Shown here: one piece after another, positions 54,000 through 62,944 of the stretch
How the letters are laid out: every line of letters starts with the position of its first letter
Numbering within the stretch: position 1 is the first letter of the stretch
From: CAYLLN01 sp033762315
GTDB taxonomy: Bacteria > Planctomycetota > Planctomycetia > Pirellulales > Pirellulaceae
Direction of reading: 5' to 3'
Assembly (NCBI GenBank): GCA_033762315.1
Contig: JANRLS010000116.1
Span: forward strand, 48,103-112,102
Length of the DNA stretch: 64,000 nt
The notes under the pieces: generated by a model
Database searches by the model: none
What the model was told of the DNA's origin: nothing
Seen by the model: the letters and a program-made list of their open reading frames with translations, nothing else
Made by a program: the position numbers and the translations under genes

Positions 54000-54950
54000 A
54001 TGCGTTTTTTGGCGTCGATTCTGGCGATTTGCGGGCTAGCCTGCGCATCGCTCGCCCAGGCCGGCCCGCCGCTCGACCAGCGGAATCGGCTCTTCTCGTT
54101 GCTCACCGGGCCGGAGACGGTGCAGCTGATCGCCTATACCCCGTCGCAGCTCGATCCGCGCTTCGAGGCGAATCAAGGGAAGCTACCAACCAGTTCCATT
54201 CGGGCTGATCTGACCGCGCTGCGCTCGCACTTCAACGGCCTTGTGCTCTATGGCTATCACGAAGCCTGCACGCCGCGAATCGTCGCCATCGCCAAAGAGT
54301 TGGAGTTTCGCGCGGTGATTCTGTCGATCTGGAATCCCAAGTCGGCCAGCGAGATCGACGGCGTAGCAGCCCTCGCCCGACAGTACGAAGCGAGTTTCGC
54401 CCTCGCCGTGCTCGTCGGCAATGAGGGGATCACCTTCCAGCGCTACGAAGCCGAGGATTTGGCGATCGCCGAAAAGCGGCTGCGGGGGCAATTGCCGAAG
54501 TCGGTGCCGATCAGCACGAGCGAGCCGCTGGTCGGGTATCAGCAAGAAGTCGTCCGCAAGTTTGGCGATTTTTTGTGCCCCAATATCCACCCCGTGTTTG
54601 ACCGCAAGGAATTGGCTGCCCCCGAGGCTGCTGCCTGGGCGCGCGACGAGGCGCTCAAGCTGGCCCAAGCAACCGGCAAGCCCGTGGTGCTGAAGGAAAC
54701 TGGCTTTCCGCACGCGGGCAAGGACCAGTTCACCCCGCAATCGCAGCTCGATTTTTGGCAAAGCTATCTGAAGCCCGGCACGCTGGCGATGGCCGGCAAA
54801 AACTGGGCGTTTCTGGGGGTCGGCTTCGAGGCTTTCGATCTCCCGTGGAAAAGCCAGGAGTCGAAGCTGGAAATCGAGAAGTCGTGGGGGCTGTTCTCGC
54901 CGAACCGGGAGCCGCATCCCGCGCTGTCGGCGTGGCGCAAGCTGCGGTAG
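54000..54950 (+). CDS. Secreted GH17-like glucan endo-1,3-beta-glucosidase
   Basis: 316 residues, ATG 54000 with AGGGGGG upstream and a signal peptide (FLASILAICGLACASLAQAG). The TIM-barrel carries the GH17 pattern: the acid/base Glu in VGNEGIT (E142) and the nucleophile Glu in VVLKETGFP (E233), with HFNGLVLYGYHEAC and NIHPVF between. GH17 enzymes cleave beta-1,3-glucans such as laminarin or fungal wall glucan, a plausible substrate for a planctomycete. It stands alone upstream of a small Lys-rich gene. Confidence 0.85.
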   Translation: MRFLASILAICGLACASLAQAGPPLDQRNRLFSLLTGPETVQLIAYTPSQLDPRFEANQGKLPTSSIRADLTALRSHFNGLVLYGYHEACTPRIVAIAKELEFRAVILSIWNPKSASEIDGVAALARQYEASFALAVLVGNEGITFQRYEAEDLAIAEKRLRGQLPKSVPISTSEPLVGYQQEVVRKFGDFLCPNIHPVFDRKELAAPEAAAWARDEALKLAQATGKPVVLKETGFPHAGKDQFTPQSQLDFWQSYLKPGTLAMAGKNWAFLGVGFEAFDLPWKSQESKLEIEKSWGLFSPNREPHPALSAWRKLR

Positions 54951-54998
54951 CTCGCCGCGGCTGGGCGTCGGCAAGTCAAACCAATTCGGAGATGCAAC

Positions 54999-55271
54999 AT
55001 GGCGAAGAAGAAACCGAAAAAGCCCGTGAAGAAGCCCGCACCCAAGCATTCGCCCGCCAAGTCGGCGGCGAAGCCCACGCCTCCGCCCCCACCCGGCAGC
55101 GAAGCGCTGGTGCTCTACGAGCTGCGCGATCAGGCCGGAATGGTGCGGTATCACAGCGATCATGCCGACCTGAACCGGGCTCGCGGCACCGCGATGATGC
55201 TGGCCAATTCGCCCGACGTGGGGCAATGCTGGATCGTGCAGAACGTGGAAGTGGTCCGCCGGCAGGTGTGA
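54999..55271 (+). CDS. Small protein with Lys/Pro-rich N-terminus
   Basis: 90 residues; GGAG sits 11 bases before the ATG. The first 32 residues are basic (MAKKKPKKPVKKPAPKHSPA ...), followed by a Pro run and a compact segment (EALVLYELRDQAGMVRYHSD, LNRARGTAMMLANSPDVGQC). The basic tail suggests nucleic-acid binding, similar in style to the H1-like peptide at 19779, but no fold is recognised. It follows the GH17 gene by 48 bases. Confidence 0.65.
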   Translation: MAKKKPKKPVKKPAPKHSPAKSAAKPTPPPPPGSEALVLYELRDQAGMVRYHSDHADLNRARGTAMMLANSPDVGQCWIVQNVEVVRRQV

Positions 55272-55302
55272 ATTCGGCGCAACGTTGCCGCCAGGCCGTA
55301 GA

Positions 55303-55387
55303 GCGAAGCCATGCTTCGCCTCGTAAAAAGCCGTAGGGCGAAGCCTTGCTTCGCCTTGCATGGCTCGCGACGAAGCACGGCTTCGTC
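55303..55387. repeat. Three GAAGC-palindromes in tandem
   Basis: GCGAAGC-cat-GCTTCGC (55303-55319), GGCGAAGC-ctt-GCTTCGCC (55337-55355) and GACGAAGC-acg-GCTTCGTC (55369-55387), each with a 3-base loop. The third is identical to the one at 38553-38571. They lie between convergent genes and may act as transcript-end hairpins or as a dispersed repeat family. Confidence 0.7.
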
Positions 55388-55420
55388 CCACGATGGCGAG
55401 TCCTATGCCGGCCGAATCGA

Positions 55421-56842
55421 CTAAAACCGGTAGTCGATGCCGAAGCTGATTCCTTGCGCCCAAACATCCTCGCAGCTCCGGCGAAATTGCGGCCGCGGAA
55501 TGCCGACCAGACCGCCGGTCGAGAGCTGCGTCAGGTTCAGGTTGGTGTCGATTTGCTCGCCGGGGCGGGCGACGCCGCTCCAGAAGAGAAACGTATAGCC
55601 GACCGTCGCCCGCAGGCAGGGGGTAATGTCGTAGCCGGCGGTGACGCCCAGCTCGGGAATGACCGAGAATTTGTCGTAGTCGTAGGTGCCGATGTTCGTC
55701 TCTTGAGCGAGCAGACCACCCGGCAGGTTGACCACGTTCGCGGGGCCGGCGGTGGCGGGAGTGGTGCGGGTCGATTCGCCGCTGATTTTGACCCGCGAAT
55801 GGGTGTTGCCGAGGGCGACTTTAAGCGTCCCTTCGAGAAAGAACTGGCAATAGGTCCGCTGGGCGACGACGCCGACCTGCGCTCCGTAGAACTGGTTAAC
55901 CGTGTCGAATTGGTCGGTTTCGGAAATCGTGGTGCCGACGGGAAGGTTCGTCAGCGTGGAAAGGACGCGGCGGTCGTCGCTGATCGTTAGTTGGTCGTGC
56001 AGCCGCTGATAGCGCAGCCCCGCGAGGCCATCGACTCGCCAACAACAATCGCTGGCCAGTTGGTGCCTCAGCAGAAAATCGAGCCCTTGCATGCTGGTGG
56101 ACGAGCGGACGGCGATGCTGCCGCTGAGCAATCCCGGATAGGCGATCAGCTCCGCATCTTGCCCTTCGAGGCCGCGCTGGACGTTGTAAAACGGGCGGGC
56201 GAGAATCGGATCTTCGCTGCTGTCGGAATAGAAATTTTCGTGATCGGTGGCGAGTCCGAGCAAACCAACCTGAATGCCCGCCGTACCGCAGTCGTTCAGC
56301 CACGTTCCCCCCGTCAGCCGCAAGCCGGAGCGAATTCCTCCCGCCAGCCGCTCGTCGCCGAAGAGGACCGAGGTACCCTCGACGCCCAACACTCCCGCCT
56401 GCGCCGCCGGCGTGCCGCTGGTGCTGGTCGTGACGAGGGCGGGAGTCGAAAAACCCTGCACCCACCAGAGCAAGTATTCGGCTCGCACCCACAAGCGACT
56501 TGGCGGGCAGCAAGTGGGGTCGTAGTCGAGGCCATCGAGGCCGGCGTTCAAGGCGGGATCATCGACAATGACATAGTCTTGTCCCGGCGCGGCGGTGGCT
56601 GGACGCCGCGAATCAGGCAGTCGAGCCGGGGGCAACTGTTCGGGTTCGCTCGCCGCGGTTGCTTCGACGCCGGCAAACGACTTGCTCAAGTTGGCCGGGC
56701 GCTTGGCGAGCAAAGCCGCCCGGCGCGAGGCGAGGTCCGCCTCCTCGGCCACCGCGGAGTGAGTCGCCAGCAACGGGACGAGAAGCGCGAAAAGGAAGGC
56801 CGCCAGCGACGACCGAGTCGAGTTGTAGGCTTCGCATGTCAT
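55421..56842 (-). CDS. BBP7 (DUF1551) family outer membrane beta-barrel protein
   Basis: 473 residues from ATG 56842 with a signal peptide (LAAFLFALLVPLLATHSAVAEE). BBP7 proteins are a planctomycetal expansion of predicted outer-membrane barrels. Seen are the conserved SRLWVRAEYLLWWVQG block after a Pro/Asp-rich linker, many alternating strands (GSIAVRSSTSMQGLDFLLR, FFLEGTLKVALGNTHSRVKI) and a C-terminal strand ending GISFGIDYRF, with the terminal Phe typical of outer-membrane barrels. It is a main support for the planctomycete assignment. Confidence 0.88.
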   Translation of the reverse strand: MTCEAYNSTRSSLAAFLFALLVPLLATHSAVAEEADLASRRAALLAKRPANLSKSFAGVEATAASEPEQLPPARLPDSRRPATAAPGQDYVIVDDPALNAGLDGLDYDPTCCPPSRLWVRAEYLLWWVQGFSTPALVTTSTSGTPAAQAGVLGVEGTSVLFGDERLAGGIRSGLRLTGGTWLNDCGTAGIQVGLLGLATDHENFYSDSSEDPILARPFYNVQRGLEGQDAELIAYPGLLSGSIAVRSSTSMQGLDFLLRHQLASDCCWRVDGLAGLRYQRLHDQLTISDDRRVLSTLTNLPVGTTISETDQFDTVNQFYGAQVGVVAQRTYCQFFLEGTLKVALGNTHSRVKISGESTRTTPATAGPANVVNLPGGLLAQETNIGTYDYDKFSVIPELGVTAGYDITPCLRATVGYTFLFWSGVARPGEQIDTNLNLTQLSTGGLVGIPRPQFRRSCEDVWAQGISFGIDYRF

Positions 56843-57122
56843 CGGATTTGGCCCGCCGTCTGAATGCCGCCCAGTGTTCGGTTGATGCGCGCGGAGCGCG
56901 TCCCCGGATGCTTCCCCGCCGAAGCGGGCCGGATCATACGCGAGGGGACCGGCGAGCGACAAGATCATCCCCGGCGAGCAAAAAATTGCCCATTTTGACC
57001 GGCGTTGCGAGGCATTTCCCGCCCCCGCAACTTGCCGATTTCGCCCGCTCTGAGTAAGTTTGAGACTGCGGCGGTTCGCCATAACTCGCAGTCCCCTTTG
57101 GCTTTCCATCCCAGCATTCCGC

Positions 57123-57449
57123 ATGTCAAAAACCAAGCCCCGCGCTTTGGAGTATGTTGAACCGATTGGTGCCCGGGTGCTGGTTCGCAAGGACGAGCCC
57201 AAGCGGCAAACGAAGGGGGGAATCGCCCTGCCCGATCAATCGGAAATTCCCACGATTACCGGCCGGATCGTGGCCATTTCGGCCCAGGTCGAGCACGACG
57301 AAGACGTGCCGCTGCGGCAATACGACAAAATCTTGTTTCACCCCAAAAACGCGATTCCGGTCGATTTTGAGGCGGATAATCAGCTGTTCGTCGTGCCGGT
57401 CGAGGATGTCGTGGCCGTTTTCCGCCGCGAGCAGCGGGGGGAAGAGTAG
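57123..57449 (+). CDS. groES: Co-chaperonin GroES (Cpn10)
   Basis: 108 residues from ATG 57123. Cpn10 pattern: VEPIGARVLVRKDEPKRQTKGGIALPDQ (the mobile loop area), GRIVAISAQ, PLRQYDKILFHPKNAIPV and VVPVEDVVAVF. GroES caps the GroEL chamber. GroEL is not in the window, and planctomycetes often carry extra unlinked groES copies, so this may be an accessory copy. The sequence is slightly longer than E. coli GroES (97). Confidence 0.87.
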   Translation: MSKTKPRALEYVEPIGARVLVRKDEPKRQTKGGIALPDQSEIPTITGRIVAISAQVEHDEDVPLRQYDKILFHPKNAIPVDFEADNQLFVVPVEDVVAVFRREQRGEE

Positions 57450-57473
57450 TTCGCTCATCCAGCCAGCGCCCCG

Positions 57474-58559
57474 CTAATTTTGCCCCAGCGGGCCGCCGGG
57501 ACGCTTCCGCAGGTGATCTTGCAGATAGTGCGCGCGCTCGACGTTTCGCTCGGCCGTATCAAGCGGAATGCCGCGCAGCTTTTGCAGATGGGCGGGCTGG
57601 GTGTGGATAAACAGCTTGTTGATGATCGGGATTTCGAGGTCCTTAATCAGCCCCAGATAAACCCCCATCCGCACGCTCGACAAAAGATGCAGCGTCTCTT
57701 CGCTGCTGATCGTTTGGGCCGTGCAGAGGATGCCATAGGCCCGGCTGACCCGGTCGTGCAGGTCCTTTTTGCTTTCCTTGACGAGAAACGCGCGGGCCTG
57801 GTTCTCGTAGTCGATGATGACCGGAATCACTTCGCCCACCTGCTTCACCAGGTCGGCTTCGCTGCGGCCGAGGGTAATCTGATTGCTGATTTGGTAAAAA
57901 TCCCCCATCGCTTGCGAGCCCTCGCCATACAGGCCGCGCACCGCCAGCCCCATCTTTTGCAAGCTGCGAAAGACCTTTTCAATCTGCTGGGTAATGACCA
58001 AAGCCGGCAGATGCAGCATGACGCTCACCCGCATCCCGGTGCCGACATTCGTCGGGCATGCGGTGAGAAAGCCGAGGCGGTCGTCGAACGCGAAGCTGAC
58101 TCGCTCGCCGAGCCAATCGTCCATCTGGTTGATCTGCGTCCAAGCGGCTTCGAGGTCAAGTCCGCTGTGCATCACCTGCATCCGCAGATGATCCTCCTCG
58201 TTGATCATCAGGCTGAAGGTTTCCTGCGAATCGATGAAGACGCTGCGCGCCCCGGAAGCCTCGGAAAGCTCGCGACTAATGAGCTGCCGCTCGACCAGGA
58301 ATTGCCGGTCGAGCGAGGGGAGCTCGGCCACGTTCACCGGGCACAGCGACTTGAACTCGGCGATTTGGCCAATCGCCTGGCGAAACGACTTTTCGATGGC
58401 GACGCGGTCGGTCTCGGAACAGCGGCGAATGAACGGAAAATCGGCCAGATTGCGGGCCAGGCGAATGCGGCTAGAGATGACGATTTCAGACTGCGGACCG
58501 CCGCCGCGGAGCCATTCGCCGCAGCGCTGCGCGAGTTCGTCAAACTTCAGGGAGGGCAT
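57474..58559 (-). CDS. mcsB: Protein arginine kinase McsB
   Basis: 361 residues. McsB phosphorylates arginine residues and marks proteins for ClpC/ClpP degradation. Phosphagen-kinase-fold motifs: VISSRIRLARNLADFPFIR, INEEDHLRMQVM, GFLTACPTNVGTGMRVSVMLHLP and GLYGEGSQAMGDFYQISNQITLG; the HDRVSRAYGIL segment corresponds to the RDxxRA phospho-arginine-binding motif. It lies 47 bases downstream of mcsA on the same strand. ClpC and CtsR are not in this window. Confidence 0.94.
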   Translation of the reverse strand: MPSLKFDELAQRCGEWLRGGGPQSEIVISSRIRLARNLADFPFIRRCSETDRVAIEKSFRQAIGQIAEFKSLCPVNVAELPSLDRQFLVERQLISRELSEASGARSVFIDSQETFSLMINEEDHLRMQVMHSGLDLEAAWTQINQMDDWLGERVSFAFDDRLGFLTACPTNVGTGMRVSVMLHLPALVITQQIEKVFRSLQKMGLAVRGLYGEGSQAMGDFYQISNQITLGRSEADLVKQVGEVIPVIIDYENQARAFLVKESKKDLHDRVSRAYGILCTAQTISSEETLHLLSSVRMGVYLGLIKDLEIPIINKLFIHTQPAHLQKLRGIPLDTAERNVERAHYLQDHLRKRPGGPLGQN

Positions 58560-58606
58560 AAACGCATCCTACCATGCCGCCCGGTCCGTGGGAGGCTCGT
58601 CCGTGT

Positions 58607-59119
58607 TCAGGGGCGGCCTTCGTCTCCCAGGCGGCGCAACTCGTCGCGCAGTTGGCCGGCCCGCTCGTAATCTTCCTTGTCGATCGCTTGCTTCATTTCG
58701 CGGCGAAGGCGAATCCGCTCGGTCTGTTCGGCGGTGCTCGGCGCGGCCGATTGGGGCCGCTTGCCGGTGTGCTTGGTCTCGCCGTGGATGTTCATGATGA
58801 GCGGCGTCAGCTCGCGCTCGAAAAACGAGTAATCGTGCGGACAGCCAAGCCGCCCCTGGTTGCGAAACTCATAAAACGTAATGCCGCACTTCGGGCAGGC
58901 CCGCTGATCGAGCTTCGAAAGCTCCTCGGCCGCCTGACCCAGCTTGAGCTGCTTGGCCAGCACGGCCGCCAGCGTCGGAGCGGCGGGGGAAGGAGGGCCG
59001 TCCCCCTGCGTCAAATAGGTCTTCGCGCACCCCTCGCACAAATGGACCTCTTGCGGCTCCGGGCCGGTCAGCTCGGTGATGTGAAAGGTCGCCGGTTTTT
59101 CGCACTGCTGGCACTTCAT
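58607..59119 (-). CDS. mcsA: McsA, activator of McsB (UvrB/UvrC-motif zinc protein)
   Basis: 170 residues from ATG 59119. Four CxxC-type zinc pairs are visible (CQQC, CEGC, CPKC, and a GCPHD end) and a C-terminal UVR motif (LRREMKQAIDKEDYERAGQLRDELRR). McsA binds McsB and supports its kinase activity and heavy-metal sensing. mcsA-mcsB is a typical pair; here it lacks ctsR upstream, which differs from Bacillus. Confidence 0.93.
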   Translation of the reverse strand: MKCQQCEKPATFHITELTGPEPQEVHLCEGCAKTYLTQGDGPPSPAAPTLAAVLAKQLKLGQAAEELSKLDQRACPKCGITFYEFRNQGRLGCPHDYSFFERELTPLIMNIHGETKHTGKRPQSAAPSTAEQTERIRLRREMKQAIDKEDYERAGQLRDELRRLGDEGRP

Positions 59120-59270
59120 AACGGCGCGCTGGGTTTGAGTATTGGCGACTGGCGGACGGCACGCGACGACCCTCGCTGCCCGCCGCTCATCCCACCGCAA
59201 TGGATTCTAGGGAGGCCGGGGGGTGTGTCAAGATTGGACGGTGCGGCGGCGGGCCTGACTGATCGAATCG

Positions 59271-59981
59271 CTAAACAAAGTTCGACGCGAATCCAAAGGC
59301 CAGCATAAAGACGAAACATATCCCCATCGTGATCCATTGACGCAGATCGGTCTTATCCAGGTCATTCATCTTCATTGCCCGAAATAGCACCACGAGGCCA
59401 AGTAGGCTGAGGTCAATGCAAATGACGGCTCCGACTCCCGATGTCGCCTGGGGAACAACTAGGATCCACAGCAGGATGACGAGAACAAGGCAAACGGCAC
59501 TGGCCCATCCGCGTGTCAAAATGAAACGGGGTTGCTTCACCTTCGAAACAATATCCCAGAAGAAGTATGCCGCAATAATGACCGTGACCCACCGAAACTC
59601 TGGAACGGCACTCGGTATGAACGAAATCGTTTTGGTCTGGGGATCGATAACGAGCTTTTCAACCGAATGTGCGAGGATGAAGTAGGCAACCACCAGCCCG
59701 ACATCCATTAGCAATTTGAGAAAGTCGAGCGAGAAAATCGTCCCTAGTTCGCTGTCCTTGCGAGCAAATTTGGACGACCCCCAGCCCACCCAACTCGCGG
59801 CAATCACAACCGTAGCTAACACTAGGTGTGACGCAACGGCGAAATAGCTGGCATCCCACTGCGTGACGTCGTCAACGAACTGTCCTGCCTTGATGGCAAC
59901 TTCGGCTGCGGCGAGCGCAAACAGCATCTCGATGAACCCAAAATGCAATTCTGCACCGTGCTTGGGTCCGTCATCGGCCAT
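59271..59981 (-). CDS. Multi-pass membrane protein, unknown, lower GC
   Basis: 236 residues with about six membrane helices (FIEMLFALAAAEVAIKAG, YFAVASHLVLATVVIAASWVGW, FLKLLMDVGLVVAYFILAH, VTVIIAAYFFWDIV, AVCLVLVILLWILVV, GAVICIDLSLLGLVVLFR) and a hydrophilic N-terminal head. The coding DNA is visibly poorer in GC than the rest of the window. I do not recognise a family. The next gene upstream ends 9 bases before its start, so the two form an operon. Confidence 0.7.
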   Translation of the reverse strand: MADDGPKHGAELHFGFIEMLFALAAAEVAIKAGQFVDDVTQWDASYFAVASHLVLATVVIAASWVGWGSSKFARKDSELGTIFSLDFLKLLMDVGLVVAYFILAHSVEKLVIDPQTKTISFIPSAVPEFRWVTVIIAAYFFWDIVSKVKQPRFILTRGWASAVCLVLVILLWILVVPQATSGVGAVICIDLSLLGLVVLFRAMKMNDLDKTDLRQWITMGICFVFMLAFGFASNFV

Positions 59982-59990
59982 TGGAATTTC

Positions 59991-60992
59991 CTAGTAGTAA
60001 TCCGTGTCAAACACATGCTCACAAGGAGGGCGATGCCTCCCCGCAGAGGGGCATTTTCCAGCGAATGGGCAGGCGTTGTCAACTACGTCCGGCGACAGCT
60101 GCCGATAGGGCTCTGGCAGCGGCGAGGGGCGTGTGCCGAAACAGTTTGGGAACTCTCGAACGCAGTTGGAGCGGAAGACGTTCCAAAACAGGTAGTGCAG
60201 CTCGCTCGGTGTCCGCCCCACCTGCCCGGCGATGGCCTGTATGGCATCAAATGTCGCCTGACGGATGGCGATGTCCTCTTCAGGATCGACCGGCTGGAAC
60301 TTCTCGATCTTGTTGCGCAACGTCGAGCTATGGATTTGCACCGTGCCAAGCCGTAGGTGCCCGCGCACTTCGTGATAGTCCACCGGCGCGCCAAGGTTCT
60401 CCAAATCCACGTACTGCCAGATGCCGTGATTGCGCATCAGCGACAGGAAGTAGAAGGTCTTCTTGCGGACTGGATCGTCATAGGCCCGGAATCTGGATAG
60501 CAAGCTGACTAGGCTCGGCTCGCGGTCAAGAATGTGCCCAGCGGCTTCTTTGTGGATCATGTCGGCCGTCTCCCAGCCGTTGGCCTGCATCACTTCGCCC
60601 AGATCGCGGATCAGCCGCGCTCGCTGGTCGGGTTCAGTCAGGTCGGACGAGAACAAGCCGCGAATCCGTAGAACATCGAAGCCTCGCCAGGTTTTGACCT
60701 CAATCAGGCTCGGATCGGCAGCGACCGCGCGCAGGAATGAGTGGAGAAGAAAATCCCAGCCCTTGCGCGGAACGCCAGCGACAACGCCCTCTAGAGCCTT
60801 TCGGCCGCGCGGAGAAGTTTGGTGGCAAATGGCGACGAGAAACAAATAGAACAGGCCCACTTGGCGCGGCATGAGTGACGACAGATCAACCGTCTCCCGA
60901 TCGGCTGGAATCTTCCAGTGCTTCATGAGCCCCGCGATCTCGCGACACTTCGAGAAGTCGGTTTCGGCGACTTGGGCAACAACAATTGACAT
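59991..60992 (-). CDS. Unknown soluble protein with C-terminal Cys cluster, lower GC
   Basis: 333 residues; AGGAGG nine bases before the ATG. Long helical segments (MPRQVGLFYLFLVAICHQTSP, FLLHSFLRAVAADPSL, FYFLSLMRNHGIWQYVDL) and a late IQAIAGQVGRTPSELHYLFWNVFRSNC followed by a Cys-rich end (C-x5-C, C-x8-C with His: CPFAGKC, HRPPCEH). The Cys spacing might bind zinc or an iron-sulfur cluster, as in some glycosylases, but this is only suggestive. Forms a unit with the membrane protein and shows lower GC, possibly acquired by transfer. Confidence 0.68.
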   Translation of the reverse strand: MSIVVAQVAETDFSKCREIAGLMKHWKIPADRETVDLSSLMPRQVGLFYLFLVAICHQTSPRGRKALEGVVAGVPRKGWDFLLHSFLRAVAADPSLIEVKTWRGFDVLRIRGLFSSDLTEPDQRARLIRDLGEVMQANGWETADMIHKEAAGHILDREPSLVSLLSRFRAYDDPVRKKTFYFLSLMRNHGIWQYVDLENLGAPVDYHEVRGHLRLGTVQIHSSTLRNKIEKFQPVDPEEDIAIRQATFDAIQAIAGQVGRTPSELHYLFWNVFRSNCVREFPNCFGTRPSPLPEPYRQLSPDVVDNACPFAGKCPSAGRHRPPCEHVFDTDYY

Positions 60993-61223
60993 GCTTGGGT
61001 GCCTCCTGGCATTGCGGTGGAGTCGGCGGATGTTACCGACCGCGGATTTTCTCTACAATCCAGCTACGAATTAGGTTGAAATCCGCCCTGACAATGATTC
61101 GGGACGCAAGTGACTAGTCTGGTCCATCAGGCCTACCTCCCCATGCAAAACGGCCCGAAATAAATACCCTAAGTGATTGTAGGCAAACGACTTAAGACAA
61201 GATAGTCTTGTCGCGATTTTTCC

Positions 61224-62768
61224 ATGCCCCACCTTCCCGATTTCGACGCCTTCAGCCGCCTCGCTGCCGGCCAACAGTTGGTGCCGGTCTATCGCCGGCT
61301 GCTGAGCGATGCCTTGACGCCGGTCACCGCCTTCCATTTGCTGGATACTGGCGGCCACGCCTGCTTGTTCGAAAGCGTCGTCGGGGGTGAAAAGGTCGGC
61401 CGGTACACGTTTCTCGCCTTTGAGCCCTTCCTGCAACTTACCGCCCACGGCAACCGGGTGACGATTCGCGGCGAAGCGGGGGAAGAAACCTTCGACTCCC
61501 CCGATCCGCTCAACGAGCTGCGACGCCGCCTCGCCGCCTATCAATCGGTCCGCCTGCCGGAGCTGCCGCCGTTCGAGGGGGGAGCCATCGGCTACGCGGG
61601 GTACGACGTCGTCCGCTATGTCGAGAAGCTGCCGAAGGCCCCCGCCGACGACCGCGGCCTGCCCGATCTCTCGTTCGCGTTTTACGACCGGATGGTGGTC
61701 TTCGACAACGTGACCAAGGCCCTGTTCGTCATCGCGATGGCCCGGCTGGACCAATTCAACGCTCCCCTCTCCCCTGGTGGGAGAGGGGCCGGGGGTGAGG
61801 GAGTCCGCGCCGCCTACGACGACGCCTGCCGCCGCATCGACGAGCTGGTGAGCAAGCTCAGCGCTCCCACCAGCTTGCCGCCGGTCGATATCGCCACTGT
61901 CGGCGAGCCCAAGATCGTGTGGCAATCGAACCTCACCGAAGCACAGTACGAAGACGCGATCCGCCGCTGCGTCGAATACATCCGGGCCGGCGACATTTTT
62001 CAGGTCGTCATCAGCCAGCGGCTGCAGCTGGCGCTCAACTGCGATCCGTTTGAGGTGTATCGCACGCTGCGGGTGGTGAATCCCAGCCCGTTCATGTTTT
62101 TCTTGCGGACCCCCGAGGTGACGCTCGTCGGCAGCTCGCCCGAAATCATGTGCCGCGTCGTCGAGCGGCAAGTGACGGTTCGGCCGCTCGCCGGCACGCG
62201 CAAGCGCGGCGCGACCGACGACGAAGACCGCCGCCTGGCCGACGAACTGCTCGCCGATCCCAAGGAGCGGGCCGAGCACGTGATGCTCGTCGATCTGGGG
62301 CGAAACGACGTCGGCCGCGTCGCCCAGTTTGGCAGCGTGAAGCTCTCCGACGTGATGGTGATCGAGCGCTATAGTCATGTCATGCACATCACCTCGAACG
62401 TCACCGGCACCTTGCGGGAAGATTGCGACGCCTTCGACGCCCTCAAGGCCTGCCTTCCCGCCGGCACCGTCAGCGGCGCTCCCAAGGTGCGGGCCATGCA
62501 AATCATCGACGAACTGGAGCCCCATCGCCGCGGCCCCTATGCCGGCGCGGTCGGCTATCTCGACTACAGCGGCAACATGGATACCTGCATCGCCCTCCGC
62601 ACGCTCGTCGTCAAGGAAAACCAGGCCTACATTCAAGCCGGCGCCGGCATCGTCGCCGACAGCGACCCGCAAAGCGAATATCAAGAGACCCTCAACAAAG
62701 CCCGCGGCCTTTTGAAGGCCATCGAAATCACGCAGCGGCGGGTGGAAGGTCGGCCCCCCACCGCGTGA
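61224..62768 (+). CDS. trpE: Anthranilate synthase component I
   Basis: 514 residues. With TrpG it makes anthranilate from chorismate in tryptophan synthesis. Motifs: ACLFESVVGGEKVGRYTF (feedback region, FESV in place of LLES), GDIFQVVISQRL, FFLRTPEVTLVGSSPEIM, RPLAGTRKRG, DLGRNDVGRVA, VTGTLRED and GTVSGAPKVRAMQII. About residues 180-195 include an extra loop encoded by an in-frame palindromic repeat (61764-61800). trpG is not within the window. No leader peptide with Trp codons was noticed upstream. Confidence 0.95.
   Translation: MPHLPDFDAFSRLAAGQQLVPVYRRLLSDALTPVTAFHLLDTGGHACLFESVVGGEKVGRYTFLAFEPFLQLTAHGNRVTIRGEAGEETFDSPDPLNELRRRLAAYQSVRLPELPPFEGGAIGYAGYDVVRYVEKLPKAPADDRGLPDLSFAFYDRMVVFDNVTKALFVIAMARLDQFNAPLSPGGRGAGGEGVRAAYDDACRRIDELVSKLSAPTSLPPVDIATVGEPKIVWQSNLTEAQYEDAIRRCVEYIRAGDIFQVVISQRLQLALNCDPFEVYRTLRVVNPSPFMFFLRTPEVTLVGSSPEIMCRVVERQVTVRPLAGTRKRGATDDEDRRLADELLADPKERAEHVMLVDLGRNDVGRVAQFGSVKLSDVMVIERYSHVMHITSNVTGTLREDCDAFDALKACLPAGTVSGAPKVRAMQIIDELEPHRRGPYAGAVGYLDYSGNMDTCIALRTLVVKENQAYIQAGAGIVADSDPQSEYQETLNKARGLLKAIEITQRRVEGRPPTA
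61764..61800. repeat. REP-like palindromic element inside trpE
   Basis: CCCCTCTCCC (61764-61773) - ctggt - GGGAGAGGGG (61779-61788), followed by ccgggggtgaggg. The sequence resembles a palindromic repeat dispersed between genes in many genomes. Here it stays in frame and encodes a Gly/Pro-rich loop. Confidence 0.65.
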
Positions 62769-62796
62769 CCCCATCGCATGCCGTCCGGACTGGGTG

Positions 62797-62822
62797 GCTG
62801 GGTTTTGTACTCATAACCCAGC
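62797..62822 (+). terminator. Hairpin downstream of trpE
   Basis: GCTGGGTT (62797-62804) / AACCCAGC (62815-62822) with a 10-base loop. A longer outer inverted repeat, gggtggctgg / ccagccaccc, encloses the intergenic space. No T-run, so termination is uncertain. Confidence 0.4.
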
Positions 62823-62944
62823 TGGATCGGACTGGAACACGGCGTCGCAGGGAAGGCACGGCGATAACGGCAAGTTCGGGGCCTCGCTTGGGTTTGCTCC
62901 GCAAACCACCAGCCACCCGGTCAAGCGCTGCACCGCGGGTTATC

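Noticed and set aside
61071..61127. 18-residue minus-strand frame MDQTSHLRPESLSGRIST with GGGAGG upstream
   Set aside because: The ribosome site is good but the peptide has no family, no downstream gene on that strand and no conservation evidence; could be chance.
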